NCBI RefSeq assembly: GCF_007990775.1
Contig: NZ_BJXB01000003.1
Span: 62,001 to 126,000 of the forward strand
Reading direction: 5' to 3'
Length of the DNA stretch: 64,000 bases
Origin: Deinococcus cellulosilyticus NBRC 106333 = KACC 11606
GTDB taxonomy: Bacteria; Deinococcota; Deinococci; Deinococcales; Deinococcaceae
In this document: positions 47,301 to 55,634 of the stretch, in pieces
Position numbering within the stretch: position 1 is the first letter of the stretch
How the letters are laid out: every line of letters begins with the position of its first letter
The notes under the pieces: model-generated
Told to the model about the DNA's origin: nothing
Database searches by the model: none
What the model saw: only the letters and a program-made list of their open reading frames with translations
Translations under genes and position numbers: made by a program

Positions 47301-50300
47301 TTGACACCATTGTGAACACCAACAGGACCGGGCAGGGCTCTCTTGCCCAGTTCATCACCAACGCCATCACCCTCGGAGGGGAAACCAGCCTGGCCCAGTC
47401 GGGAAACCGCAGGACCACTGCAGGGACCAGTGAATCCCTCCCAGCAGGTTACGAGAGCAGCATCTTCATGATTCCTGCGGCCCAGCACACCAGTGGGGTG
47501 GCGATCATCAACCTCTCAGGGGCCTCCGATCCAGCCCTCCCCAGCATCCTTGGGGCCAATGCGGTGCGGACCATTGTGGATGGGACCACCCAGACCGCCA
47601 ACATCGGCAACACCAACAGCGGTGTGCTCGGTGCTGGAGTGACGGTGGGCACCGGGAACGATGGTCAGGAAGGTGGGGGAGATGATCCCACGCTGGCCCA
47701 GGTGCAGCGTCCAGAAGTGCAACTGACCGGGCGTTTTGGCATCAACGGCCTGTGGGTCGGGGCAAACAATGTCTCCCTGCGCGGTCTGGCTGTTCGGGGC
47801 TTCGGGCAGAACAGCACCACCAGCAACCACGGGGATGTGGTCATTGATGGGGCCAGCAACGTGACCATCGAAGGCATGATCCTTGGAACAACGGCGAGCA
47901 GTTTCAGCGATCCTGGCGCAGGGAACCGCAGCAGCAACGGCATTGTGATCTGGAGTGGCGCAGTCAGCAACCTGACCCTTCAGAACAACCTGATTGGTTT
48001 CATGGAGCGCAGAGGCATTGCTGCCACCGGAAACACCCTGCAACTCGACACCGTGCTGATCCAGCAGAACGAAATCCGCTCCACCAACCGCCTCGGGACC
48101 ACCCAGGGCGGAGGGATTGAACTGAACCCCAACTACAGCCCTTCTGGGACGTACCACCGCCTCATCACCATCAGGCAGAACCTGATCACCGGGGTGGGCA
48201 CAGGGGATTCAGGGATCGAACTGGGTTACACCCCCAGCGACACCGTCAAACGCATCGAGGACAACACCATCAGCAACAATGCTTTTGGTGGGATCAGCCT
48301 GTCTCTGGACACGGCCACAGGAACGGCCACCTTCAACAGCAGCACCGTGCGGGACTACATTCTGCACAACGTGATCACCGGAAACCAGACCGGTGTGCAG
48401 ATTTACGCTGCAGGCACCATCTCTGCCCTGAACAACAAGACCATCTCCCAGAACGCCATCTATGACAACACGGCCCTGGGGATCGACCTGAGACAGGACG
48501 GGGTTTCGGCCAACGATGGGGGGCTCACCACGGCCCAGCCCAACCAGATGATCGATTACCCGATCATCACCTCCAGTGTGCTGACCGGAAACAGCCTGCA
48601 GCTCAGAGGGGTGGTGGGTGGAAACCTGCCCAGCAACGCCATTCCCACCCCCAACAACTCCACCTTTGCTGGCGTGACCGTTGAGTTCTTCATTGCAGAC
48701 AACAATCCGGCCAACCAGAACGGACCTGTGCTGGTCAGCGACACCCTCAGCAAACCACACGGTGAAGGGGCCATCTACATTGGTCAGGGCACTGCAGATG
48801 CCAGCGGAAACTTCAATGTGACCCTGACTTTGACTGCCGCTCAGGTGACGGCTCTGGGCACGGCCACCAACGTCACGGCAACCGCCACCAGTGCAGCAGG
48901 AGCCACCTCCGAGTTTGGTCCGGTGTACCTGTTCAATCAGGTGTCCGGAACGGTCTTTGAAGATGTCAATTACGGTGGAGGGGCAGGTCGGGATTACGCC
49001 ACCTCCAACACCAGTGCCCAGAACGGGGGCAGCGGTTTTGCTGCCGGAGCCATCGGACGGGCAAATGTGACCGTTGAGGTGTACGACAGTGCCGGGAATC
49101 CCGTGGACCTCAATCCAGGAACCGCAGGTGTGCAGAACAGTGTGACCACCCAGGCAGGAGGCACCTACAGCATCGGGCTCTTTGAAGGCAATTACCAGAT
49201 CCGCGTGGTGAACAGCACCCTGACTTCCGTGCGCGCCACCTCTGGAACGGGATTGATTCCGGTCCAGACCTACCGGACGAATGCCTCGAGTGGAACTGCT
49301 GTGGCCGTCACCAACAGGGTTGGAGGAGAAAACCCTGCAGAAGTGGACGCTGCAGCAAACGCCAGCAGCACCCTCAGCGCCCTGAACGCCCAGACGGGCA
49401 TCGAAGTGCAGTCCATCAGCCTCGTGAACCTCAACGCAGGGAACGTCAGCGGGGTGGATTTCGGCTTCAACTACGACACCATCGTGAGCACCAGGGACAG
49501 CGGTCAGGGGTCCCTGAGGCAGTTCGTGCTCAATGCCAATGCCCTTGGCGATGAGAGCAAACTGGCCCAGAGCGGCAACCGCAAGAAGCTCGACAACACC
49601 AACGAGGCCCTCCCCGCAGGGAAGGAAAGCAGCATCTTCATGGTGCCTTCTGGCCAGCTCACCACCGGAGTGGTTGTCATCACCCTGAGCAGCACCGTGC
49701 AATTCACCGGAACCAACAGCCCCAACGCCATTCTGGATGCCACCACCCAGACCGTGAACATCGGGGACACCAACAGCCAGGCAGCGAACGGCAGGACGGA
49801 TCAACTGGGCACCGGGGGCACAGTGGGCCTCGGGCCAGATGCCGTGGCCAGCAGTGGCGACGAACTGGTGCTGAACAAAGTGTTCCGTCCAGAAGTGGAA
49901 ATCAAAGCAGGCAGCGGGGTTCCTGGCGTGGGTCTGAGGCTCTCTGCCAACAACATCACCGTGCGTGGGGTGTCCATTTACGGGTTTGGCAGCTCGGCCA
50001 ACAGCGACAACAATGCCAACATCCAGATCGACGACACCTTTGTGAACACCCTGATCGAGCAGAACTGGATCGGCCTGCAGGCTGCACGCACCGCTTTCGA
50101 TTGCTCTGCCACTGCTGCCACAGCGGTTTCTACCGGAACCGGAGACAACATCCGCAGCGTTGGGGGAGACAACGGCACCGTGCGATACAACCTGATCGGA
50201 TGCAGTGCCGGAAAAGGCTTTGGGGTGGAAAACAGCTCCACAGGCTGGCAGATCATCGGAAACGAAATCCGGGGGAACGCCATCCTCAACCGCCACCTGG

Positions 50301-52615
50301 ATGGCATCGACATCGAAAACGGTGCTTCCGGAAGTGCCACTGTGCGGGGCAACCTGATCACCGCCAACTGGGGGGTGGGAGTGGACTCCTACTCGGGCGC
50401 AGGAAGCAACACCATCGAGCAGAACACCATTGACGGCAACGGCATCGGCATTTCTGGAGGAAGCCCCCTCGAAGATGCAGGCATCCGGCTTTACGGAAGT
50501 GGCAGCACCGTTCAATTCAACGTGATCCGCAACAACGTGGGATCGGGTGTGCAGATCCAGGTGGGCAGCAACAACAATGTGATCACCCGCAACTCGATCC
50601 ACAACAACACCAAGATCGGCATCGACCTCCTGAAAACCGGGGACGATGAAACCAAAGGCACGGACCCTTATTACACCATCAACGACTCAGGCGACACGGA
50701 CACGGGCGGCAACGACCTCCTGAACTTCCCGGTCTTCACCACGGCCACCTTGCAGGCAGGAAACCTGGTGGTCCAGGGGTACGCCCGTCCTGGCGCAGCC
50801 ATTGAACTGTTCATTGCCAGCCCTGATCCCAGTGGCTTTGGTGAAGGGCAGACCTACCTCGTGACCCTGACCGAAGGCTGTGCTTCAGTCGCCACCTGCC
50901 TTTATCTGGATCAGGACAGCACCACCGGATCTTACGGACCGGGTGCAGTGAATGGCACCCCACAGGGCCAGGACAGCACCAACCGGTTCCAGTTCAGCAT
51001 TCCGGTGGGAAGCCTGCTGGCCTCTGTCAGCGTGGGAACCCAGCTCACCGCCACCGCAACCCTGGGCGGCAAGACCTCGGAGTTCAGCGGTCTGGTGACC
51101 ATCAGTGTCGGAGGGTTCACCGTCTCTGGCAACGTGTACGAGGACCTGCAACCCAACGGCACCCGCGAAGCCACAGAAAGCTGGGCCACGGGCACCACCG
51201 TTTACGTGCACCTGATCCAGGGCGGCAATGTGGTGGCAACCACCACCGTGAATGCTGGGACCGGAGCTTTCTCCTTCTCCAACATCGGCAACGGGACGTA
51301 CACCCTTGCAGTGTCCAGTGTCTCTGGTGTGGTCAGCAGTCCTGCTCCTGCCATTCAGGCCCCCACAGGCTGGCTGTACATGAATCCCGATTCTGGCAGC
51401 AAACAGGTGGATGTGGCTGGAAACGTGAGCAACCAGAACTTCGGGCTTTATCACGGCTCCAGGCTCACCGGACGGGTGTTCTACGACAATGCCCATGGTG
51501 CAGCAAGTGCTGCAGATGAAAGCAAGGCCAACAACGGCATTCAGGACCTGCAGGAAAAAGGTGCTTCTGGCGTCACGGTGAAAGCCACTGCTGGAACGGG
51601 AACCGTTACGGCTGTGACCGATGGGAGCGGCAACTTCCAGATCTACCTGCCCCACCAGCAGTTCGGGGGTCAACTGGTCATCGTGTCCCACAATGTGCAG
51701 CCTGCCACCGGAAACAACATCAACAACAGCACGTCTGTGGTGCTCGCCTCTGCCCTGAACGATGGTCTGGCGTCCAGTCGGGTGTACAGCAACACCAGTG
51801 GTCAGGTGTACGGCAGCTTCTACTTCGGGGTTTTGAGTCCTTCTGCCTGGAGGCCCGATCAGAGCGGGACCACCAGCAGCCCTGGCATCATTGATTACAC
51901 CCACTCGTACATTCCGCAAACCCTCGGTGCCCTGAACTTTGCCACCACCGGAAACCTGTTCTATGCGGTCTATGGCGACCTCAACTGCGATGGAACCCTC
52001 ACCGATGCCGAGAAGAACGTCAATGTGCTGGTCAACCCTGTGCAGGTCGGGTACAGCTGGCCGCGCCTGAGTGACGGCAGCTTCAAACCCTGTGAATACC
52101 ACGTGCTGGTGAGCGTCCCCTCCAACCTTGCCGCCAACTCCGTCGATAAAGTGAGGGTCAAGGCAGAACTCACCTGGCAGAACAACACCAGCGTCAAAGA
52201 TCCCCTGTATCTGCTGGACACCACCACCACCCGCACCCTGGGCAACGGAGGCAAACTCAGCCTGACCAAGGGCCTGCGCAACATCACCCAGGGAGAAACC
52301 TCCTACACCACCAGCAACGGAGGCAAGGTGGGGGAAACCATCGAGTACAAGATCACCTTCACCAACTCTGGAGACACCGTGATCACCGACATCGTGCTCG
52401 GGGACAACATCCCCTACTTCACCGACCTGCTGCAGAACATGTATGGAGCCACAGGAGAGATGGAACTGCACTGCCCGAATGGCGCTGTGGTGAATGTCCA
52501 CCTCGGGGTGGTCGGTGTGATTGATCTGCCCCTGAATTTGCCCACCAGTTGCAACATCACCCAGATGGCCCCGGGAGATTTCGGGTACTTCCTGTATCAG
52601 GTGAAAATCCGCTGA
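44318..52615 (+). CDS. Giant surface protein with GEVED, beta-helix and SdrD-B-like domains
   Basis: A 2765-residue protein with an internal signal sequence near residues 22-42 (SLLKCLLLLLFVGSAAQA). In order: DUF11-like (about 345-490), GEVED domain (493-655, containing FDFGDAP and GEVEDHQINL), a DUF642-like carbohydrate-binding-like domain (660-835), an SdrD-B-like unit (836-990), a right-handed beta-helix (997-1530), a second SdrD-B-like unit (1541-1700), a second beta-helix (1722-2260), two more SdrD-B-like units (2268 and 2381 onward) and a C-terminal DUF11 unit (2646-2765). Units 836-1530 and 1541-2260 are an internal duplication. Such architecture suits a long adhesin; the Shine-Dalgarno GGAGGAGA directly precedes ATG 44318. 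Confidence 0.85.
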   Translation: MFCTASSGLNRAGRGRIAGIWQSLLKCLLLLLFVGSAAQAQTTTLKITPITWDIIGLDSNNVNTGPNVFVVGARVCNIGSSTATNVTAQFLKTGTNNPYINLQDLDSYSVASLPAGVDPNPTGRKTYMYPNPTQTSIPANCFDFYFNGVITRTTDAYTTKQDYIIRATATNASTVQTPSGRALYIEKLVSQNRNSVKSLTGSTTVEVGKTYQYTLVVDTATGGYEQIEHFPNFPNNQFQILKIETSYDEPPNQKNQIAWGDACGWNYVYDYSKSNPNQSFCGPVSGYNITGGKAGGNPITTVYTVRILGPGNGAINNLIYDFSGSSYHYNSDYNTGGTMNFTSVFPPNLTVTKSTSTPVVARISGATASYSITVSNAATDSGTATSVVISDPLPTGFTYASTGTVVLSGGATRTTTSNPTSGSTTPSWGSFTLPAGASVTIPFTVNVSTSAALTTHQNGVTATYTSPDGTTGNQRTYNSASSTAEDVTLINPFDFGDAPTASPYNYGSASHLVGGGYLGLGVDTESANQPTTAANGDDLNGTDDEDGVTLNPALGSNYSTVALAGSSNVMSVVASASGFVNAWIDLNLDGDFLDAGEQVLTNQAVVAGSNSLNFTLGNAVRHGVSYLRVRYTTSAVGSPSPVGQLNSGEVEDHQINLAVPMPSGQCGVGLDNGGFESLSVPLSTYIITEKTNVPGWNTTATDNQIEIWKSGFNGVPAFAGGQFAELNANMVSSLYQDVVTVPGQVVRWTFAHRGRLGTDTLRLRVGAPTTSIASMTLLQTASDGTSGWGFYTGSYTVPAGQFVTRFAFESVSASGGDPTFGNFLDAVSFAAPCNFSGTIFEDYNYGGGAGRNFNSGQGMAGVPARVELYNANGNYMLSTTASSTGAYSFDFSLLGTHYIRVVNSTVQSSRSGYTSSLIPVQTYRSVYTSGSVTGVSNEVGGRAPASVDAASGASGAVLDTTAFTLSSGGQVQTVSPIDVIQTSVNVTGVNFGFNFDTIVNTNRTGQGSLAQFITNAITLGGETSLAQSGNRRTTAGTSESLPAGYESSIFMIPAAQHTSGVAIINLSGASDPALPSILGANAVRTIVDGTTQTANIGNTNSGVLGAGVTVGTGNDGQEGGGDDPTLAQVQRPEVQLTGRFGINGLWVGANNVSLRGLAVRGFGQNSTTSNHGDVVIDGASNVTIEGMILGTTASSFSDPGAGNRSSNGIVIWSGAVSNLTLQNNLIGFMERRGIAATGNTLQLDTVLIQQNEIRSTNRLGTTQGGGIELNPNYSPSGTYHRLITIRQNLITGVGTGDSGIELGYTPSDTVKRIEDNTISNNAFGGISLSLDTATGTATFNSSTVRDYILHNVITGNQTGVQIYAAGTISALNNKTISQNAIYDNTALGIDLRQDGVSANDGGLTTAQPNQMIDYPIITSSVLTGNSLQLRGVVGGNLPSNAIPTPNNSTFAGVTVEFFIADNNPANQNGPVLVSDTLSKPHGEGAIYIGQGTADASGNFNVTLTLTAAQVTALGTATNVTATATSAAGATSEFGPVYLFNQVSGTVFEDVNYGGGAGRDYATSNTSAQNGGSGFAAGAIGRANVTVEVYDSAGNPVDLNPGTAGVQNSVTTQAGGTYSIGLFEGNYQIRVVNSTLTSVRATSGTGLIPVQTYRTNASSGTAVAVTNRVGGENPAEVDAAANASSTLSALNAQTGIEVQSISLVNLNAGNVSGVDFGFNYDTIVSTRDSGQGSLRQFVLNANALGDESKLAQSGNRKKLDNTNEALPAGKESSIFMVPSGQLTTGVVVITLSSTVQFTGTNSPNAILDATTQTVNIGDTNSQAANGRTDQLGTGGTVGLGPDAVASSGDELVLNKVFRPEVEIKAGSGVPGVGLRLSANNITVRGVSIYGFGSSANSDNNANIQIDDTFVNTLIEQNWIGLQAARTAFDCSATAATAVSTGTGDNIRSVGGDNGTVRYNLIGCSAGKGFGVENSSTGWQIIGNEIRGNAILNRHLDGIDIENGASGSATVRGNLITANWGVGVDSYSGAGSNTIEQNTIDGNGIGISGGSPLEDAGIRLYGSGSTVQFNVIRNNVGSGVQIQVGSNNNVITRNSIHNNTKIGIDLLKTGDDETKGTDPYYTINDSGDTDTGGNDLLNFPVFTTATLQAGNLVVQGYARPGAAIELFIASPDPSGFGEGQTYLVTLTEGCASVATCLYLDQDSTTGSYGPGAVNGTPQGQDSTNRFQFSIPVGSLLASVSVGTQLTATATLGGKTSEFSGLVTISVGGFTVSGNVYEDLQPNGTREATESWATGTTVYVHLIQGGNVVATTTVNAGTGAFSFSNIGNGTYTLAVSSVSGVVSSPAPAIQAPTGWLYMNPDSGSKQVDVAGNVSNQNFGLYHGSRLTGRVFYDNAHGAASAADESKANNGIQDLQEKGASGVTVKATAGTGTVTAVTDGSGNFQIYLPHQQFGGQLVIVSHNVQPATGNNINNSTSVVLASALNDGLASSRVYSNTSGQVYGSFYFGVLSPSAWRPDQSGTTSSPGIIDYTHSYIPQTLGALNFATTGNLFYAVYGDLNCDGTLTDAEKNVNVLVNPVQVGYSWPRLSDGSFKPCEYHVLVSVPSNLAANSVDKVRVKAELTWQNNTSVKDPLYLLDTTTTRTLGNGGKLSLTKGLRNITQGETSYTTSNGGKVGETIEYKITFTNSGDTVITDIVLGDNIPYFTDLLQNMYGATGEMELHCPNGAVVNVHLGVVGVIDLPLNLPTSCNITQMAPGDFGYFLYQVKIR

Positions 52616-52636
52616 TTCCAGCACCCTGGACACCCG

Positions 52637-52664
52637 CACCCCGGCCACCTGCCGGGGTGTTTCT
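52637..52664 (+). terminator. Terminator of the envelope locus
   Basis: The 9-bp stem CACCCCGGC / GCCGGGGTG is followed by TTTCTGTT, 22 nt beyond the giant gene's stop. Confidence 0.85.
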
Positions 52665-52763
52665 GTTGAAAAGCGCTGTCAATGGGGAAAATCCTGATCC
52701 GACTTTGATTGATGTGACCTCACCCGCACAGAATGACGGCTCTGATTCTGGTCTCAAAAAGCC

Positions 52764-52775
52764 TATCCTGTCGGT
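52764..52775 (+). promoter_or_regulatory. Leaderless -10 for the M23 gene
   Basis: TATCCT (52764-52769) ends exactly 6 nt before ATG 52776, with no Shine-Dalgarno, a leaderless signature. Confidence 0.5.
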
Positions 52776-53357
52776 ATGCCACTGATGTTTCCGATGCGGT
52801 CCGAGGGAAAACCGCAGATTACTGCGGTCTATGCAGACAGAACCTACCCCACCCATCTGGGTTACCACACCGGATGGGACTGCAATTACTATTACGACTG
52901 GGTGAAACGCAAAAACATTGCTGGAGACGGAGACCTGGGGTTGCCCTTCCTGGCCGTTGCAGATGGAGAAGTAAAATACATCAGCAACCATGCCGGAGGC
53001 CTGTGGGGTGGCCTGATCGTGATCTGGCATGAGCAGTACGGGATCTACTCCAGATACGGTCATGACCTGCTGGAACAGGACCTCATCAAGGTGGGGGACA
53101 GGGTCACTGCAGGCCAGGAGATTGGCAGGATCGGGAAAGGGGAGAGGGGCACATTCCTGGCCCACCTGCACATCGACTTTCCCAGGCAGATCCCTGGAGA
53201 TGAACGTGGAGCGCCGTTCTATGCCTTCTGGCCGGGAAGAAACCGGGACATGTGCCGCACCTTCTTTGTGGACCCCTCCAAGCTGTACCAGAAATTCAGG
53301 GCAGCCACGCCAGACATGCACGATGAAATGCGCCTGTTCACCAGCGCATACCGCTGA
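52776..53357 (+). CDS. M23-family metallopeptidase
   Basis: A 193-residue single-domain M23 (LytM-like) protein. His31 and Asp35 of HTGWD and the HLHID pair near residue 128 are the expected zinc ligands and catalytic histidine, and GLIVIWHEQYGIYSRYGHD and VKVGDRVTAGQEIG-type segments match the family. No signal peptide or membrane anchor is visible, so it may act in the cytosol or be exported by an unknown route. Its -10 lies 6 nt from ATG. It lies between the surface locus and a second riboswitch and could remodel peptidoglycan for the surface structure, but this is only suggested by position. Confidence 0.85.
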   Translation: MPLMFPMRSEGKPQITAVYADRTYPTHLGYHTGWDCNYYYDWVKRKNIAGDGDLGLPFLAVADGEVKYISNHAGGLWGGLIVIWHEQYGIYSRYGHDLLEQDLIKVGDRVTAGQEIGRIGKGERGTFLAHLHIDFPRQIPGDERGAPFYAFWPGRNRDMCRTFFVDPSKLYQKFRAATPDMHDEMRLFTSAYR

Positions 53358-53522
53358 AGCCTCGGGGGCAGGGTTGCAGCGCTGGAAAATGCAGTGCTGG
53401 AAACAGGACATCACCTTTGTACAGAAACTGTTACCCAAATCTAAAATAAAAAAGCCTTGCAGGACAGTAAAAAACCCTTCTCAAAACGGGGAGGGAGTGG
53501 CATAATGTGTATCAGAGATTTG

Positions 53523-53600
53523 GCTCATGAGGCGATGAAGCGTTCTCCCGTATACGGGCACCTGGGAAACGCAGAGCCAGTGGTGCGACCGGCATGGAGC
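53523..53600 (+). promoter_or_regulatory. Second cyclic-di-GMP-II-like aptamer
   Basis: GAGCCAGTGGTGCGACCGGC (53574-53593) again fits the pattern GAGYYRGTRGYGCRACCGRC. P1: GCTCATG (53523-53529) with CATGGAGC (53593-53600, one bulge). P2: GCGTT-c-TCCC with GGGAAACGC (53540-53549 with 53564-53572). Its 14-nt loop carries GGGCACC, whose GCACC (53558-53562) pairs with GGTGC (53582-53586). GATGAA (53534-53539) precedes P2 as in the class. Compared with the aptamer near 31760, the pseudoknot pairs covary (GCGCC/GGCGC here GCACC/GGTGC). This is the better-formed of the two. Confidence 0.8.
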
Positions 53601-53660
53601 AATTGGTCCTCTGTATTTCTGCGTTCAGCAGTACAGTCCAACCCATTGTTGTCGTTGTCG

Positions 53661-53689
53661 GTCACTCTTCCCCACTCGGAAGGAGTGAC
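53661..53689 (+). promoter_or_regulatory. Hairpin sequestering a Shine-Dalgarno, possible expression platform
   Basis: GTCACTC-TTCC (53661-53671) pairs with GGAAGGAGTGAC (53678-53689, one bulge). The 3' arm includes AAGGAG, 11 nt before ATG 53697; the hairpin is followed by only TTTC, so translation control seems more likely than termination. CGGTC (53659-53663) could alternatively pair with GACCG (53587-53591) of the aptamer. Confidence 0.5.
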
Positions 53690-53696
53690 TTTCAGC

Positions 53697-53795
53697 ATGT
53701 TACAGACAGAAGAAAACACCAGGAACCGCGGTCCCAACCCACCCAGACAGATCTGCAGGCCTCTCAAGGCACCGCAGCATCGGTTTGAACCCTGA
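53697..53795 (+). CDS. Possible 32-residue peptide behind the second riboswitch
   Basis: An ATG 11 nt after AAGGAG opens 32 codons (MLQTEENTRNRGPNPP...HRFEP) rich in Arg, Pro and Asn, with no homology recognised. Position and the hairpin-masked Shine-Dalgarno are the only support. It could equally be chance, since the RCC1 gene starts 187 nt later. Confidence 0.3.
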   Translation: MLQTEENTRNRGPNPPRQICRPLKAPQHRFEP

Positions 53796-53982
53796 CCCCT
53801 GATTTTTTCTGACAGCACCCCATGAAAGCACAGAGAAGTCCCCTTCTCTGCAGGTGAATGCTGTTTTGAAAAACCACAGGCAGCCAGCGTGGGACAGGAA
53901 GGCAGTGCACAGCACTGGTGAGGACCTCCCACAGACGATGTGACCCCACAGTCACCGTTTCAAATTTTCCTCACACCGCACC

Positions 53983-55167
53983 ATGAAAAACACCCTGATT
54001 CTGACAGGCCTGACCTTCCTGATGGTCGCCTGTGGCACCCAATCTGTTCCCTCCCAGACCGTTTCCGAACCCTCCACCGAAGTCAGCACCGAAACCCCTG
54101 CACAGGCCCCTGAAGGTGCTGCAGACATGAATGCCCTGGTTGCACCTATTGCTGCTCCCCGCAACCTTTCCAGTGGGAACCAGCACAACCTTGGGATTGT
54201 GGGCGGTGTGCTGAAAGCCTGGGGATGGAACGGTTACAACCAGATCAGCAATGCGAACACCCTCAGTGGCATCACCGAAGTGGCCGCAGGCTGGAACACC
54301 TCCCTGGTTCGCAAGAGCGATGGCACCGTGTACGCCTGGGGCCGCAACGAATTCGGACAGCTGGGTCTTGGCAACAAGGTCGACCAGAGTGCGCCCCAGA
54401 AGATTTCCACCCTCAGCAATGTGACCGCCATCAGTGCAGGCATGGAACACAGCCTGGCCCTCAAGAGTGACGGCACTGTGTGGGCCTGGGGCCACAACAA
54501 TGTGGGCCAGATCGGAGACGGCACCAGCACCGACCGCCTGACCCCCGTGCAGGTCAAGGGCCTCTCTGGCATCGTGCAGATCACCGCAGGCCTCGGGCAT
54601 TCCCTGGCCCTCAAGAACGACGGCAGCGTTTGGGTGTGGGGCTGGAACATGGACGGACAGCTGGGCACCGGAAACACCACCACCCTGACTGTTCCTGTGA
54701 AACTCACCACCATCTCTGGCGTCACCCGCGTCTCTGCAGGGCACTACCACTCCCTGGCCCTCAAGAGCGACGGCACCGTGTGGGCCTGGGGCGACAACCA
54801 CAATGGTCGCCTGGGCAACAACAGCACCATTGGCAGCAAACGCCCTGTGCAGGTTCAGAAGCTCAGTGGAGTGAAAGACCTCGTTGCCGGACCCGCCCAC
54901 AACCTCGCCCTCACCACCAGCGGTCAGGTGTACAGCTGGGGCAAGAACGACAGCGGACAGCTGGGCAACGGCACCCTGATCGATCAGAAAACCCCCGTGC
55001 TGGTTCCCGGAATCAGCGCTGCCACTGCCCTCTCCACGGGCCGTGCCCACAGTGTGGTCCTGACCAGCACTGGCAAACTCTGGGCATTTGGCAACAACTT
55101 TGGCGGACAGCTCGGTGATGGCACCACCACCAACCGCATGTCCCCTGTGCAGGTCACCAAACTGTAA
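53983..55167 (+). CDS. RCC1-repeat lipoprotein
   Basis: A 394-residue lipoprotein (MKNTLILTGLTFLMVAC, Cys17). From about residue 60 to the end there are seven RCC1-like repeats of about 50 residues, each with the pattern SLALKSDGTVWAWGxN...GQLGxG, which should form a seven-bladed propeller. In bacteria such secreted RCC1 propellers are thought to bind proteins or surfaces. The ATG has no obvious Shine-Dalgarno. It lies downstream of the second c-di-GMP-II-like aptamer, so it may be part of the same c-di-GMP response as the envelope locus. That link is inference. Confidence 0.85.
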   Translation: MKNTLILTGLTFLMVACGTQSVPSQTVSEPSTEVSTETPAQAPEGAADMNALVAPIAAPRNLSSGNQHNLGIVGGVLKAWGWNGYNQISNANTLSGITEVAAGWNTSLVRKSDGTVYAWGRNEFGQLGLGNKVDQSAPQKISTLSNVTAISAGMEHSLALKSDGTVWAWGHNNVGQIGDGTSTDRLTPVQVKGLSGIVQITAGLGHSLALKNDGSVWVWGWNMDGQLGTGNTTTLTVPVKLTTISGVTRVSAGHYHSLALKSDGTVWAWGDNHNGRLGNNSTIGSKRPVQVQKLSGVKDLVAGPAHNLALTTSGQVYSWGKNDSGQLGNGTLIDQKTPVLVPGISAATALSTGRAHSVVLTSTGKLWAFGNNFGGQLGDGTTTNRMSPVQVTKL

Positions 55168-55189
55168 TTCCACGCGGACCACAATCTCT

Positions 55190-55223
55190 GATCAGAAGCC
55201 CGGGTTTTCCCGGGCTTCTGATC
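55190..55223. terminator. Bidirectional terminator-like stem
   Basis: A perfect 15-bp stem (55190-55204 with 55209-55223) with loop TTTT lies between convergent genes. It lacks a strong U-tract, but position and stability support termination. Confidence 0.7.
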
Positions 55224-55244
55224 GTGTGGATTCAAATGTCTGGA

Positions 55245-55634
55245 TTAAATGTAGATGTTGTAATCGGTGGGGTTGGCCTTCGAGAGCAGAACCTTGAGGT
55301 CTGCCTCGTCAGGGTCGCTGGTCATGCGCTGGAAATCATAAGGATTGACCACGGTTTCCTTGAAGTTGGTCACCCCTGAAGCAATGGCGGTCTGCACCAC
55401 GTCCCTGAGGGCTTCGATGCCTGCCTGCCCATAGTGGGGACCGAAAGCAGGAACGCTCAGGGTGCTGGCCTCCTTGTTGTGCACCAGCACGCTGTAACGG
55501 GCGATGTTGCGGTGCCCCTGAAAGTCGGTGATCACAATGAACATGGTCTGGGCGTTGAAATCACTTTTCTCCAGCAGCAGGGAGAGGGTTTCTTTCGGTG
55601 CACCGATGGTTCCGGTGATTTCTGGAGTATGCAT
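55245..55634 (-). CDS. Hypothetical protein
   Basis: A 129-residue soluble protein without a signal peptide. It is beta/alpha (SVLVHNKEASTLSVPAFG, GIEALRDVVQTAI), ending NIYI. I recognise no family. It stands alone, convergent with the RCC1 gene and divergent from the S4-domain gene across 180 bp that show nothing clear except a possible leaderless -10 for the latter. Codon usage looks native, so it is likely real. Confidence 0.6.
   Translation of the reverse strand: MHTPEITGTIGAPKETLSLLLEKSDFNAQTMFIVITDFQGHRNIARYSVLVHNKEASTLSVPAFGPHYGQAGIEALRDVVQTAIASGVTNFKETVVNPYDFQRMTSDPDEADLKVLLSKANPTDYNIYI

Larger units (their letters stand above)
53358..53982 (+). other. Long intergenic region with a second riboswitch
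   Basis: This 625-bp stretch has no convincing large gene. It holds a possible promoter (CATAAT at 53501-53506 with a poor TTCTCA -35, 17-bp spacer), a c-di-GMP-II-like aptamer, a hairpin hiding AAGGAG, a possible 32-codon ORF (53697-53795), and about 185 bp of leader before the RCC1 lipoprotein. Confidence 0.5.

Noticed and set aside
52776..53357. M23 peptidase as a prophage endolysin
   Set aside because: No phage genes, holin or integrase flank it.
53457..53795. A 112-codon ORF spanning the second riboswitch
   Set aside because: It lies over a structured RNA element and has no coding-like features, except possibly its last 32 codons.
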